A DNA stretch of 64,000 bases. Origin: Pandoraea nosoerga (lineage in GTDB: Bacteria > Pseudomonadota > Gammaproteobacteria > Burkholderiales > Burkholderiaceae). This document shows, in pieces, positions 52,507 to 61,602 of the stretch. The stretch's first letter is position 1; each line of letters begins with the position of its first letter. The notes under the pieces were generated by a model. The model ran no database searches. It was not told the origin of the DNA and saw only the letters and a program-made list of their open reading frames with translations. The translations under genes and the position numbers were made by a program. The DNA lies in assembly GCF_902459585.1 (NCBI RefSeq), contig NZ_CABPSC010000001.1:558001-622000 (forward strand), in the 5' to 3' direction.

Positions 52507-53621
52507 GGCTTTCCTCCCTGCGCCCAGACGGCGCGCGGCACACACACCTGACCGTCGAAGAGCCAGCGCGCGGTGCGCAACAGCCCTGCGCCGACGACTT
52601 CGGTCTCGCCCGCCGCGTTAGCGCCGAGCGCCAGACGCACCGTGAACTCGCCGCTCGGATGTTCGATGGCGAGTAGCGGCGCCTCGCCGGGCGGCACCAC
52701 GGCCATGTCGTGGCAAACGGTCCCCGGCAAGGCCGCGGCGGTCGCCACGCTCACCGCCGCCAGCACGCCGATGGCCGAATGGCAGCGGTGCGGAATGAAA
52801 CAACGCGTCGCGAGCGCGCCGCCCGCCCGGGGCGGTGCGACGAGACACATCTTGGGCACGGTGCGCGAGCGAACGTCGCCGAGGTTCATGCGCTCGCCGA
52901 GCGCCAGGCGGATCGTCTCGATCCGCTCGCGCATCGCCTGAAAATCGGCGCTCGCATCGAGTGCCTGCCAAGGCTCGGCGCCGGTGCAGCCCACGTCCGC
53001 CGCCCGCAGGAGCACGAGCGGCATGCCGTTGTCGATGCACGTCACGGCGACGCCCTCGACCACGTCCTGACGCCGCCCCGTCGGGAACAGCGCGCCGCAG
53101 GTCGCGCCGGCGGTGTCGCGAAACATCAGCGGAATCGGCGCGGCCGTGCCCGGCACGCCGTCGATGGCCACCTCGCCGTCGTACCTCACCTCGCCGCCCG
53201 GCGTCTGCACGGCGGCGACCGCCACCTGCCCGGTGTTGACCATGTGAATGCCGACCTCGGTCACCTCGCCCGCGATCGCCACGAGGCCGCGCTCGATCGC
53301 GAACGGACCCACGCCCGCGAGCAGATTGCCGCAGTTCTGTCCGTAGTCCACGCGCGCCTCGTCGACCACGACCTGCGCGAACAGATAGTCGACGTCGGCA
53401 TCGGGCCGCGTCGCGCGCGAGACGATCGCGACCTTGCTGGTGAGGGGATTGGCGCCGCCCATGCCGTCGATCTGGCGCGCGTCGGGCGAGCCCATCGCCG
53501 CGAGCAGCACGGCGTCGCGCGCGGCGGTGTCGGCGGGCAGATCCCCGGCGAGGAAATACAGCCCCTTCGAGGTGCCGCCGCGGATCACCGCGGCCGGAAT
53601 GCGCGTCTGGGAGTGTTTCAT
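52503..53621 (-). CDS. galD: 4-oxalomesaconate tautomerase (PrpF family, GalD/LigU-like)
   Basis: Encodes 372 residues. RIPAAVIRGGTSKGLYFLAGDLP, MGGANPLTSKVAIVS, YGQNCGNLLAGVGPFAIE and LFPTGRRQDVVEGVAVTCIDNGMP are PrpF/diaminopimelate-epimerase-fold signatures. The Cys residues in QNCGN and the C-terminal domain are candidate acid/base residues. With the neighbouring hydratase and aldolase genes, the best call is isomerisation of 4-oxalomesaconate, as done by GalD of Pseudomonas putida or LigU of Sphingobium. PrpF itself isomerises aconitate, the main alternative if context were ignored. Confidence 0.87.
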   Translation of the reverse strand: MKHSQTRIPAAVIRGGTSKGLYFLAGDLPADTAARDAVLLAAMGSPDARQIDGMGGANPLTSKVAIVSRATRPDADVDYLFAQVVVDEARVDYGQNCGNLLAGVGPFAIERGLVAIAGEVTEVGIHMVNTGQVAVAAVQTPGGEVRYDGEVAIDGVPGTAAPIPLMFRDTAGATCGALFPTGRRQDVVEGVAVTCIDNGMPLVLLRAADVGCTGAEPWQALDASADFQAMRERIETIRLALGERMNLGDVRSRTVPKMCLVAPPRAGGALATRCFIPHRCHSAIGVLAAVSVATAAALPGTVCHDMAVVPPGEAPLLAIEHPSGEFTVRLALGANAAGETEVVGAGLLRTARWLFDGQVCVPRAVWAQGGKP

Positions 53622-53629
53622 GTCGGCCG

Positions 53630-54334
53630 TCACTGCCCCTGCAGCTCGTCGAGCGAGTCGACGTAGCGCAGCCCCTTCGCGGCAAGGCGTTCGCGCATCT
53701 TGTAGTAGTCGAGTCCCAGCGTGCCGCTCGCGAGCACGCCGCGCTTGTATGCTTCGTCGGCGCCGCGCGCCGCGGCGGCCTTCGCCACCGTCTGCGCGGT
53801 GGCGTGCGGCACGACCACCACACCGTCGTCGTCGGCGACGATCACGTCGCCCGGATTGACGATCTGGTTCGCGCACACGACCGGCACGTTCACGGAGCCG
53901 AGCGTCTCCTTTACCGTGCCCTGCGACGAGATGGCCTTCGACCACACCGGGAACTGCATTTCGGTGAGCGTGCCGATGTCGCGGCAGCCCGCGTCGATGA
54001 TCAGCCCGGCCACGCCGCGCGCCTTCATCGACGTGGCGAGCAGATCGCCGAAATAGCCATCGTCGCACGGCGAGGTCACGCCCACGACCACGACGTCGCC
54101 CGCCCGCGCCTGCTCCACGGCAACGTGCAGCATCCAGTTGTCGGACGGCGGCGCGAGCACCGTCACGGCACTGCCCGCCACGCACGCGCCCGCGTAGATC
54201 GGACGCAGGTACGTGGCCATCAGCCCGAGGCGACTTTGGGCCTCGTGGACGGTGGCGCTGCCCGCGCTGCGCAGCACGTCGAGCGTCGCGGCATCGACAC
54301 GGGGAATCCGACGAACGACGACGCCGCGAATCAT
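53630..54334 (-). CDS. galC: 4-carboxy-4-hydroxy-2-oxoadipate aldolase (HMG/CHA aldolase, RraA-like fold)
   Basis: Encodes 234 residues. The RraA-like fold shows [42 protein letters not shown], with Arg118-Asp119 for pyruvate and metal binding as in the P. putida enzyme. The C-terminus ends with the longer tail seen in true aldolases. It cleaves 4-carboxy-4-hydroxy-2-oxoadipate to pyruvate and oxaloacetate, the last step of the gallate and protocatechuate 4,5-cleavage routes. The start overlaps the hydratase stop by 4 bases. Confidence 0.92.
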   Translation of the reverse strand: MIRGVVVRRIPRVDAATLDVLRSAGSATVHEAQSRLGLMATYLRPIYAGACVAGSAVTVLAPPSDNWMLHVAVEQARAGDVVVVGVTSPCDDGYFGDLLATSMKARGVAGLIIDAGCRDIGTLTEMQFPVWSKAISSQGTVKETLGSVNVPVVCANQIVNPGDVIVADDDGVVVVPHATAQTVAKAAAARGADEAYKRGVLASGTLGLDYYKMRERLAAKGLRYVDSLDELQGQ

Positions 54335-55086
54335 GACAGTTGCTCCGTGACGGTCGGCGTGAGGCGCATCAGCCCCTCCGCATACCGGATGTCGCGCGCC
54401 GCCGTAATGCCGATGTTGCGCTTGGCCTGCACGCCGCGCTGCAGCGCCACGCGCGTGTAGTAGTCCCACAGGTGTTCCTGACCGGCCATGCATTCGATCG
54501 CGGCGCGCTTCTTGTCCCACACGGGCGTGATGTCGACGAACGTATTGGGAACCCATTCGCACTGCTCGGTCTGATGCGGCTCGAACGCGAGCACGGCCGG
54601 CGCGCCGATGATCTTTTCCCCCGGCTTGTGGCCTTCGGCCTGCGCGATGACGCGGGCTTCCTGCGTGACGTGCATGGCGAGCGGATGGTCGAAGTTGTAC
54701 GGATCCTTCTCCGAGTGGCTCAGCACGAACGACGGCTGGAGTTCGCGATAGATGTCGACCAGCCGGAACAGCGTTTCGTCCGACACGCGCATCGGGTAGT
54801 CGCCGATGTCGAGAAATTCGATTTCCGCGCCGAGAATGTCGGCCGCGCGCTGCGCCTCCTCGCGACGTGCCGCCTTGACCTTCGCCTCGGTCATCTGCGC
54901 GCCCTTGCGCCAGAGCTTGGCCGACTCGCCGCGCTCGCCAAACGACAGGCACACGACCTTCATGCGATAGCCCTGCGCCACGTGCGTGGCGATGGTCCCG
55001 GCGGCGCGCCAGACGAAATCGGCCGAATGCGCGCTGACGACAAGGCCCGCGCGGCCGGTGGCTTGCGTGTTCTGTGTAGTGCTCAT
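54331..55086 (-). CDS. galB: 4-oxalomesaconate hydratase (PIG-L family, GalB-like)
   Basis: Encodes 251 residues. The zinc site of the PIG-L/LmbE fold appears as AHSADFVWR (His20, Asp23) and NFDHPLAMH (His134 or His139). The sequences [14 protein letters not shown] and ECEWVPNTF-like segment resemble GalB of P. putida, shown to hydrate 4-oxalomesaconate. It has the same name but not the same fold as LigJ. Its position between the Liv-type ATPase and the aldolase gene supports the call. The ATG at 55086 is preferred over an upstream one nine codons earlier. Confidence 0.87.
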   Translation of the reverse strand: MSTTQNTQATGRAGLVVSAHSADFVWRAAGTIATHVAQGYRMKVVCLSFGERGESAKLWRKGAQMTEAKVKAARREEAQRAADILGAEIEFLDIGDYPMRVSDETLFRLVDIYRELQPSFVLSHSEKDPYNFDHPLAMHVTQEARVIAQAEGHKPGEKIIGAPAVLAFEPHQTEQCEWVPNTFVDITPVWDKKRAAIECMAGQEHLWDYYTRVALQRGVQAKRNIGITAARDIRYAEGLMRLTPTVTEQLS

Positions 55087-55116
55087 GAGTTTGTCATCCA
55101 TTCGTATTGCCAATGC

Positions 55117-55836
55117 TTACGCGTTCTCGAGTCCGACCAGGCTGCCGAGCAATTCGGGCGACGCGGCCAGCTCGCGGCTCTGTCCCGCCCAGACTTCGCG
55201 GCCGCGGTCGAGCACCAGCGCACGATCGGTCAGCTCGAGTCCGAGTTCCGCGTGCTGCTCCACGAGCACCACGCCCATGCCGCCGTGCGCGCGCAGTTTC
55301 CAGAACGCATCGACCAGCTGATCGACGATCACGGGCGCGAGCCCTTCGAACGGCTCGTCGAACAGCACCACGTGCGGGTTGCCGATCAGCGCACGGCCGA
55401 TGGCGAGCATCTGCTGTTCGCCGCCCGAGAGCTGATTGCCGAGGTTGCGGCGCCGCTCGTGCAGGCGCGGGAAAAGGTCATAGATGCGCTCGAGCGTCCA
55501 GGCGCCGTCGGACGCGCCCATTGCCGAGACCTGCAGGTTCTCTTCGACCGAGAGCGACTTGAAGATCTCGCGCTCCTGCGGCACCAGCGCGAGGCCTGCA
55601 CGCGCCCGCCTGTAGGCCGGCCACGAGGAAACGTCGTCGCCGCGATAGCGCACCACGCCGCCGTGGCGGGTGGTGAGGCCGAGCAGGCTGAGCAGCAACG
55701 TGCTCTTGCCCACGCCGTTGCGCCCGAGAATGGCCACGGCCTCTCCCGCGCGCACGCGCACGCTCAGATCCTCGAGCACGATGGTCTCGCCGTAGCCGGT
55801 GCACAGGCCGCTGGCGTCGAGCAGGATGTCAGTCAT
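55117..55836 (-). CDS. Branched-chain/aromatic-acid ABC transporter, ATP-binding protein (LivF type)
   Basis: Encodes 239 residues. Walker A GRNGVGKSTLLLSLLG, signature LSGGEQQMLAIGRALI, Walker B VVLFDEPFEGLAP, with LVEQHAELGLE after it. It is one of two ATPases of a Liv-type importer. It sits in the same transcription unit as gallate-type catabolic genes, so an aromatic acid or a derived dicarboxylate is a likelier cargo than leucine. It overlaps livG by 8 bases. Confidence 0.9.
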   Translation of the reverse strand: MTDILLDASGLCTGYGETIVLEDLSVRVRAGEAVAILGRNGVGKSTLLLSLLGLTTRHGGVVRYRGDDVSSWPAYRRARAGLALVPQEREIFKSLSVEENLQVSAMGASDGAWTLERIYDLFPRLHERRRNLGNQLSGGEQQMLAIGRALIGNPHVVLFDEPFEGLAPVIVDQLVDAFWKLRAHGGMGVVLVEQHAELGLELTDRALVLDRGREVWAGQSRELAASPELLGSLVGLENA

Positions 55837-56581
55837 GATGGCGGCGCCCCAGATAGATGTCGCGCACGCGCGGATCGCGGCGCACTTCGTCCTTCTCGCC
55901 TTCCATCAGCACGGCGCCTTCGACGAGCACCGTGATGCGGCGTGCAAAACGGAAGACCAGGTCCATGTCGTGCTCGATGACCATCACCGCCACGTCGTGC
56001 GGCAGGCGTTCGAGCAGCTCGAACAACTTGCGCCCCTGCCCTGACGGCACGCCGGCGACCGGCTCGTCGAGCAGCAGCACCTTCGGGTCCAGCGCGAGGC
56101 CGAGCGCGATTTCCACCTGCCGGCGCTGGCCGTAGGCCAGCTCGTTGATGCGCCGGCCCGCGAGTTCGAGCATGCCTAGTGCGCGCAGGCGCTCCGCCGC
56201 CTCCTCCACCACGGCCGGGCGCGCCGCCAGCGGCTTGCCGATGCGGCCGTCGAGCCCGCGGCGCGAGGCGAGCGCCATGGCCACGTTCTCGGCCACGGTA
56301 AGCGTGTCGAACAGCGTGTTGAGCTGAAACGTGCGCGCGAGGCCCAGCTTCACGCGCTTGTGCGAGGGCATCGTCGTCACGTCGGTGCCGCCCACGCGCA
56401 CCACGCCGGCGTTCGGCTTGAGCACGCCCGTGAGCAGGTTCATCAGCGTGCTCTTGCCGGCGCCGTTCGGCCCGATCAGCGCGTGGCGCGCGCCCACGGG
56501 CAGCGAAAGGCTGACGTTGCGCGTAACGTCGAGCTGGCCGAAACGCTTGGACAGCCCCTGAATTTCGAGTGCGGCGCTCAC
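55829..56581 (-). CDS. Branched-chain/aromatic-acid ABC transporter, ATP-binding protein (LivG type)
   Basis: Encodes 250 residues from a GTG that overlaps the stop of the permease gene (GTGA). Walker A GPNGAGKSTLMNLLTG, family block RTFQLNTLFDTLTVAENV, signature LAYGQRRQVEIALGLA, Walker B VLLLDEPVAGVPSGQ. LAYGQ for LSGGQ is usual for LivG. Second ATPase of the Liv-type importer. Confidence 0.9.
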   Translation of the reverse strand: MSAALEIQGLSKRFGQLDVTRNVSLSLPVGARHALIGPNGAGKSTLMNLLTGVLKPNAGVVRVGGTDVTTMPSHKRVKLGLARTFQLNTLFDTLTVAENVAMALASRRGLDGRIGKPLAARPAVVEEAAERLRALGMLELAGRRINELAYGQRRQVEIALGLALDPKVLLLDEPVAGVPSGQGRKLFELLERLPHDVAVMVIEHDMDLVFRFARRITVLVEGAVLMEGEKDEVRRDPRVRDIYLGRRHHD

Positions 56582-57678
56582 GGCGTGACCTCCTTGTCGG
56601 TGGGCGTCGAAGTGGCTGCGCCGCTCGCCGTCCCCGGCGCTTCGACCGGGCGCCGGCGCGTGCGGCGAAGACGCGCGGAGAAGCGATCGACGAGACCGAT
56701 CAGGCCGTCCGGCGCAAAACGCACGACCACGATGAGCAGCACGCCGAGCGCGGCGAGCCAGTTGGTCGGATCGACGGCGGCGATGCGGTCGGACAGCACC
56801 ATGAAGACGACGGCGCCGAGCACGGCGCCATAAAGCCGCCCGGTGCCGCCGAGCGCGAGCATCACGAGCACGTTGGCCGAGAGCGTGAACGAGAGCGTGT
56901 CGAGCGCCACGATGTTGTTCACCTGCGCCGAGAGCGCCCCCGCCACGCCGGCCACGGCCGCCGCGAGGGTGTAGAGCATCAGACGACGCAGGCCGACGCG
57001 CACGCCGAGCAGCGACATGCGCATGGCGTTCTCGCGAATGCCCTGCACGGCAAGTCCGAAGGGCGAGTTCACGAGAAACCGCGTGAACAGGTAGACGACG
57101 ATCAGCACCACGAGCGCATAGACGTATGCCGTATGGCCATAGATATCGAACTCGAACATGCCGAGCACGGGCGCGATGCTGTAGCCCGTCAGACCGTCAT
57201 CGCCCATCGTGATCGACTTGGCGACGTTGCCGGCCTCGTAGAGCAGCGTGGCACACGCGAGCGTGAGCATGATCTGCGTGAGACCGCTCACGCGCAGCAC
57301 CACGATGCCCGTGACCAGGCCGACGGCCGCCGCGAGCACCGCGCCGGCCGCGAGTCCGAGCAGCGGATCGGGCGACACGTGCAGCGCGAACAGGCCCGCC
57401 GCATAGGCGCCGCTGCCGAAGAACGCGGCGTGGCCCAGCGTCTCGATGCCGCAGTAGCCCTGCACGAGATCGAGCGAGAGCGCAAAGATGATCATGATCA
57501 GCACGCTCGTGGCGAGCGCGAGATACAGATCGGCGAAGAAGTAAGTGGCGAGCGCGGCAAGCAACAGCAGCGCGTCGAGCATGCCGAGGCGCTTGCGGCG
57601 CAGGGCCGCCCCGACTTGCTCGACCTGCTCGACCTGTGCCGCGCCCGCGGCCGGATGCGAAGGATTCGTTTGCGGCAT
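56578..57678 (-). CDS. Branched-chain/aromatic-acid ABC transporter, permease (LivM type)
   Basis: Encodes 366 residues. A charged N-terminal tail is followed by about ten hydrophobic segments. ALSLDLVQGYCGIETLGHAAFFGSGAYAAGLFALHV is the LivM hallmark, and LALGGTGRLYGAVLGAVVFMVL the conserved C-terminal loop. The C-terminal tail after the last helix is basic and Ala/Thr-rich. It lies 13 bases after the LivH-type gene. Confidence 0.9.
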   Translation of the reverse strand: MPQTNPSHPAAGAAQVEQVEQVGAALRRKRLGMLDALLLLAALATYFFADLYLALATSVLIMIIFALSLDLVQGYCGIETLGHAAFFGSGAYAAGLFALHVSPDPLLGLAAGAVLAAAVGLVTGIVVLRVSGLTQIMLTLACATLLYEAGNVAKSITMGDDGLTGYSIAPVLGMFEFDIYGHTAYVYALVVLIVVYLFTRFLVNSPFGLAVQGIRENAMRMSLLGVRVGLRRLMLYTLAAAVAGVAGALSAQVNNIVALDTLSFTLSANVLVMLALGGTGRLYGAVLGAVVFMVLSDRIAAVDPTNWLAALGVLLIVVVRFAPDGLIGLVDRFSARLRRTRRRPVEAPGTASGAATSTPTDKEVTP

Positions 57679-57691
57679 CGTCGTCCTCCGC

Positions 57692-58564
57692 TCAGGCGCG
57701 CCCGACCAGCCCTTGCGGGCGGACGAGCAGAATGGCCAGCACGGCCAGATAGATCATGAACGCGCCAAGCGCCGGCACGTAGTAGCGGCCAAGCGTGTCG
57801 ATGAGTCCGAGCAGCAGCCCCGCGTACAGCGAACCGCGCAGGCTGCCCAGGCCGCCGGCGGCGACCACGATCAGCACGAGCACCAGATATTTCAGACCGT
57901 AGTACGGCTCGAGCGGCAGGATCTGGCTCGAGAGCGCGCCGCCCAGCCCCGACAGACCGCACCCGATGGCGAACGTGATGGAGAACACGAGCGGCACGTC
58001 GATGCCGACGCAGCGCGCCATGCGCGGGTTGTCGACGGCGGCGCGCAGCTTCGCGCCGAACGGCGTGCGCTCCAGCGCCCACCAGATGCCCAGCGCCACG
58101 ACCGCACTGCACACCAGCGCGAACACGCGATAAACGGACACCGAGAAGCCGCCCACATCCCAGGTGCCGCGCAGGGCCTGGGGCACCGGAATGGTCTGCA
58201 GCTCGGTGCCGGCCAGATGCTTCGCGATCGCGCAGATGATGAACGCGAGGCCGATCGTCATGAGCAGTTGCCCCAGACCGTTGGCCGTGTAGACCCAGCG
58301 ATACAGCGTGCGCTCGAGGATCGCCCCGAGCGCCATCGTGCCCGCCACGCCGACGAGCAGCGCGGCGAAGAAGTCGAGCCCCGCGCGCTGCATGGCCCAC
58401 AGGGTGAAATAGCCGCCGATCATGGCGAAGGCGGAATGCGCGAGGTTGACCACGCGCATCACGCCGAGCGTGACCGTGAGGCCCACGGAGATAAGGAACA
58501 GCAACATCCCGTAGGCCACACCGTCGATCGACAGCGACAGGAAGGTGGCAAGCGATTGCGTCAT
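57692..58564 (-). CDS. Branched-chain/aromatic-acid ABC transporter, permease (LivH type)
   Basis: Encodes 290 residues with about eight membrane helices. SIDGVAYGMLLFLISVGLTVTLGVMRVVNLAHSAFAMIGGY and VVAAGGLGSLRGSLYAGLLLGLIDTLGRYY are the LivH signatures. It pairs with the LivM-type protein. It starts 37 bases after the binding-protein stop. Confidence 0.9.
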   Translation of the reverse strand: MTQSLATFLSLSIDGVAYGMLLFLISVGLTVTLGVMRVVNLAHSAFAMIGGYFTLWAMQRAGLDFFAALLVGVAGTMALGAILERTLYRWVYTANGLGQLLMTIGLAFIICAIAKHLAGTELQTIPVPQALRGTWDVGGFSVSVYRVFALVCSAVVALGIWWALERTPFGAKLRAAVDNPRMARCVGIDVPLVFSITFAIGCGLSGLGGALSSQILPLEPYYGLKYLVLVLIVVAAGGLGSLRGSLYAGLLLGLIDTLGRYYVPALGAFMIYLAVLAILLVRPQGLVGRA

Positions 58565-58601
58565 GAGGAATTACCGAACGGGCTGAGCGACGTCGTGCGC
58601 C

Positions 58602-59810
58602 TTACTTGGCGGCCACCTGCGGGTGGCTCTGATGCCACGGCTCGACCACGGACTTGTAGGTCTCGATCGGCTTGTTGCCGAGCTTGCCGTCAATGGTCTC
58701 CACGCGGCGGATGTACACGTTCTGCACGATCTCGCGGGTCTTCGGATCGATCGACACCGGACCGCGCGGGCTCGTCCAGCTGTAGCCCTTCACGGCGGCT
58801 ATCGCCTTGTCCGCGTCCTTCTTTCCCTTGGTCGCCCGGACCATCTGGGCGATGAGCGTCATGGAGTCGTAGGCGGCCACCGACGCGATCGACGGCAGCG
58901 CGCCTGCACCGTACTTGGCCTTGTAGGCCTTCACGAACGCGTTGTTCTCCGGCGTGTTGAGGAACGGCGAGTAGTGCAGCGCGGTGATGGTGCCCAGCGC
59001 GCTGTCGCCGATGGCGGGCAGGTCCGACTCCATCGTCTCGGTCGTGGCGAAGAGCTGGATGCCGGCGCGGTCGAGCTCACGTTCCTTGAACGCCTTGACG
59101 AAGCCAGCCGACATCGGGCCGACCGGCATGAACATGAAGACGGCCTGCGGCTTGGCGTCGCGCACGCGCTGCAGGTAGCTCGAGAAGTCCGTGGTGCCCA
59201 GCGGCACCTTCACTTCGGTACTGATCGTGCCGCCGGCCTTCCTGAACGTATCCGAGTAGGCGTCGATGGCGTCGTAGCCAGTGGCGAAGTCGGCGACCAC
59301 GATGGCCGCATTCTTGATGCCCTTGCTCGCGGCGTACTGCACCAGCGGCACGCTCACCGTCCATTGCGTGAAGCCGGTGCGCACGAAGTACGGCGACTTG
59401 AGCGTGACGCTCGAAGTGCCCGAGTTGCCGATCACGAGCGGCGTCTTCGTCTGGTTCGCCACGTCGGCCATCGCGAGCACGTTCGGCGTGTACGAGCCAC
59501 CGAACAGGTACTGCACCTGGTCGCGCACCACGAGTTCCTGGGCAAGCTGGCGCGTGCGCTGCGGATTCACGCCGCCCTCGTCGCGTTCGAGCAGCACGAG
59601 CGTGTCGTCGCCGACCTTGCCCTTGTTCTGCTCCATCCACAGGTTCAGGCCGCGGCGATACTCGGTGCCCCACCACGAGGCCGAGCCGGAGAACAGTCCG
59701 AGCACGCCGACCTTGATCTCTTCGGCGCGGGCCGACGAAATGGTGGGAATGGCGGTGAATTGGCAAACGCTCGCGAGTGCCACAGCGAGCCACAGGTGGC
59801 GCTTCATCAT
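58602..59810 (-). CDS. Liv-type ABC transporter, substrate-binding protein of the aromatic cluster
   Basis: Encodes 402 residues. A signal peptide (KRHLWLAVALASVCQFTAIPTISSARA) leads to a type 1 periplasmic-binding fold: EIKVGVLGLFSGSASWWGTEYRRGLNLWME, then YLFGGSYTPNVLAMADVANQTKTPLVIGNSG. Two consecutive Met codons are possible starts. It heads the transporter-galBCD unit. Family members bind amino acids, amides or aromatic acids; context favours an aromatic acid, unproven. Confidence 0.88.
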   Translation of the reverse strand: MMKRHLWLAVALASVCQFTAIPTISSARAEEIKVGVLGLFSGSASWWGTEYRRGLNLWMEQNKGKVGDDTLVLLERDEGGVNPQRTRQLAQELVVRDQVQYLFGGSYTPNVLAMADVANQTKTPLVIGNSGTSSVTLKSPYFVRTGFTQWTVSVPLVQYAASKGIKNAAIVVADFATGYDAIDAYSDTFRKAGGTISTEVKVPLGTTDFSSYLQRVRDAKPQAVFMFMPVGPMSAGFVKAFKERELDRAGIQLFATTETMESDLPAIGDSALGTITALHYSPFLNTPENNAFVKAYKAKYGAGALPSIASVAAYDSMTLIAQMVRATKGKKDADKAIAAVKGYSWTSPRGPVSIDPKTREIVQNVYIRRVETIDGKLGNKPIETYKSVVEPWHQSHPQVAAK

Positions 59811-60193
59811 GGTGTCGTCTCCTCGTCGGCGTCTCGCGCCGCTCCGTTTTTCCGATGAGCGCGCCGGGAGTTGGCGCGCCTTCTCGATAATGTCCGGAAC
59901 AGCTTAGGCAGCCGAAATGGCGACGTCGAATGAAAGTCCCGCGTCGAGCGTTGCGTTTTTCGTATATCCCCGAGATTTCCCCTACGAAACGTGGCACGTC
60001 TTGCGAGCGACGTCGCGCACTGCGGGACGCCTCTCGCCTGCGCGGTGAAACGCCCGCCGGGCAAGGCCGCACAGGCTGTCGAGAGAGCGCGTCGCGCGCC
60101 GGGAAAGTGGTGCGCGAAGCCACGCGCAGCGTCATGCAACTCATGGCGAATCCGGCGAATTTCGCCGCACTCGCCGAGCGCATGACGCGGGAT
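59811..60193. other. Promoter region of the transporter/galBCD operon
   Basis: This 383-bp gap lies between the tandem-HTH LysR gene and the binding-protein gene, both leftward. It holds the inverted repeat at 59958-59989 and no convincing gene. It should contain both the end of the ligBA-lysR transcript and the promoter of the next operon. Confidence 0.5.
59958..59989. promoter_or_regulatory. Inverted repeat TTTCGTA-N18-TACGAAA upstream of the transporter/galBCD operon
   Basis: TTTCGTA (59958-59964) and TACGAAA (59983-59989) form perfect 7-bp arms about 150 bp upstream of the binding-protein start. The arm-to-arm distance of 25 bp is over two helical turns, as for LysR-type activator sites with separated half-sites. 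The adjacent LysR-type protein is the obvious candidate binder. Confidence 0.45.
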
Positions 60194-61579
60194 TTACGTC
60201 GGATGCTGCATCGTCGGCGCGAGCACGCGCAGTTCGTCGAGCAATTGCTCGGCGGCCGGCGAGAGCAGGCCGTCGCGGCGTGTTGCCACACCGATGGCGC
60301 GGCGCGCGTGCTGCAGTGTCACCGGCACCACGGCGAGCTCGCCCGTGCGCAGCTCCGAGGTGATCTGCACCGGCGAGAGCAGCGCGAGCCTGTCGCTCGA
60401 GGACAACAGGCCGCGCACCACCGGCGAACTGCTCGCCTGCACCTGCGTTTGCGGCAGCGGCAGACCCTCGGCCTGGAACACGCGCTCGAACACGCCGCGC
60501 GCGGGCGTGCACGGCAGCGGGCTCACCCAGCCGTACTCCAGCAGCTCGGCGAGCGTGGGCGAGCGGCCCCGCGACAGGCATGGGTGATCCGCGCGCGCGA
60601 CGACCGAGAGGTGGTCCTCGAACAGCGCTTCCTGACGAATGTCCGCCGGCACGTCGTTCGCGCGCAACGCGCCGACGATCATGTCCACGTCTGCCTGGCG
60701 CAGTTGGCGAACGAGCGCCTCATAGGTGCCGTCGACCACGGTGACGGTGAGATACGGCGACTTGTGCAGCAGGCTGTCGATGGCCTTCGGCAGAAGAAAG
60801 CCGCTCGAGAGCGGCAGCGCTGCCACGATCACCGTGCCTTGCTGGCGGCCGCCGAAAGGCGCGAGCTCGTCTTCGGCGATTGCGAGTTCGGCCAGTGCGC
60901 GCTTGACCGGCCCGAGCAGGGCCATCGCTTCGTCGGTCAGACGCGTGCCGCGCGGTGTGCGCCGGAACAGCTTGATGCCGATGAGGTCCTCGAGCTGATC
61001 GAGATTGCGCTGGATCGTCGGCTGCGAGCACTGCAGCCGACTCGCGGCGAGCGGCCCGCTGCCGAGTTCCGCCACGGCGATGAAGCTCGTGAGCTGCTGC
61101 GGGGCGACCACGGCGGCAAAGCGACTCGCGGCGCGCGCGCCGCCATCGGACTGCGAGGCCGTCGCCGCAAACGCTTCGCGGTAGCCGTTGGCGAGCTCGG
61201 CAAGCGCGCGCGTGGCGCGCACGCCGAGGCGCTGGCCGGCGGCATTCGGGATCAGGCCGCGGGCGCTGCGATGAAAGAGCGGAAAGCCCAGTTCCGTCTC
61301 GATGTCGGTGATCGATCGCGCAACGGCCGACTGCGAGAGGTGCAGCATGCGCGCCGCGCGCGCGACCGACTCGCATTCGAGCACGGCGACCATGGCGCGC
61401 AGGCCGCGCAGCTTGCGGCACAGCAGCGTGGCGTCGTTGTTCTGCGGCGCGCGGCTCCATGTGCCGCGCTCGTGACAGCCGAGCCGGGCCGCGGATGCCG
61501 GCGACGCCCCCGACGCGGCCGTGCTCGCGGCCGGCGCCGGCGTGGCGGTGGTGAAGCTCACGGACGTGTCGATCGACAT
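60194..61579 (-). CDS. LysR-type regulator with two tandem N-terminal helix-turn-helix domains
   Basis: Encodes 461 residues, about 150 longer than a normal LysR protein. After a disordered Ala/Ser/Thr-rich tail (1-50) a first winged helix spans about 56-125 (LECESVARAARMLHLSQSAVARSITDIETELG, FPLFHRSARGL). A second spans about 161-228 (AELGSGPLAASRLQCSQPTIQRNLDQLEDLIG, IKLFRRTPRGTRLTDEA). A single effector domain follows (about 240-455). Both modules keep the LTTR recognition-helix pattern. It lies just downstream of ligBA. The ATG at 61579 has GGAGG 11 bases upstream; a GTG at 61606 overlapping the ligA stop is the alternative. Likely regulator of the surrounding aromatic genes. Confidence 0.88.
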   Translation of the reverse strand: MSIDTSVSFTTATPAPAASTAASGASPASAARLGCHERGTWSRAPQNNDATLLCRKLRGLRAMVAVLECESVARAARMLHLSQSAVARSITDIETELGFPLFHRSARGLIPNAAGQRLGVRATRALAELANGYREAFAATASQSDGGARAASRFAAVVAPQQLTSFIAVAELGSGPLAASRLQCSQPTIQRNLDQLEDLIGIKLFRRTPRGTRLTDEAMALLGPVKRALAELAIAEDELAPFGGRQQGTVIVAALPLSSGFLLPKAIDSLLHKSPYLTVTVVDGTYEALVRQLRQADVDMIVGALRANDVPADIRQEALFEDHLSVVARADHPCLSRGRSPTLAELLEYGWVSPLPCTPARGVFERVFQAEGLPLPQTQVQASSSPVVRGLLSSSDRLALLSPVQITSELRTGELAVVPVTLQHARRAIGVATRRDGLLSPAAEQLLDELRVLAPTMQHPT

Positions 61580-61602
61580 GCGATGGATGGCCTCCGGTGC
61601 GC

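Noticed and set aside
60194-61579. Two fused or frameshifted LysR genes
   Set aside because: Only one effector domain exists, the frame is open throughout, and both HTH modules are complete and in series, so a genuine duplicated-HTH protein is the simpler reading.
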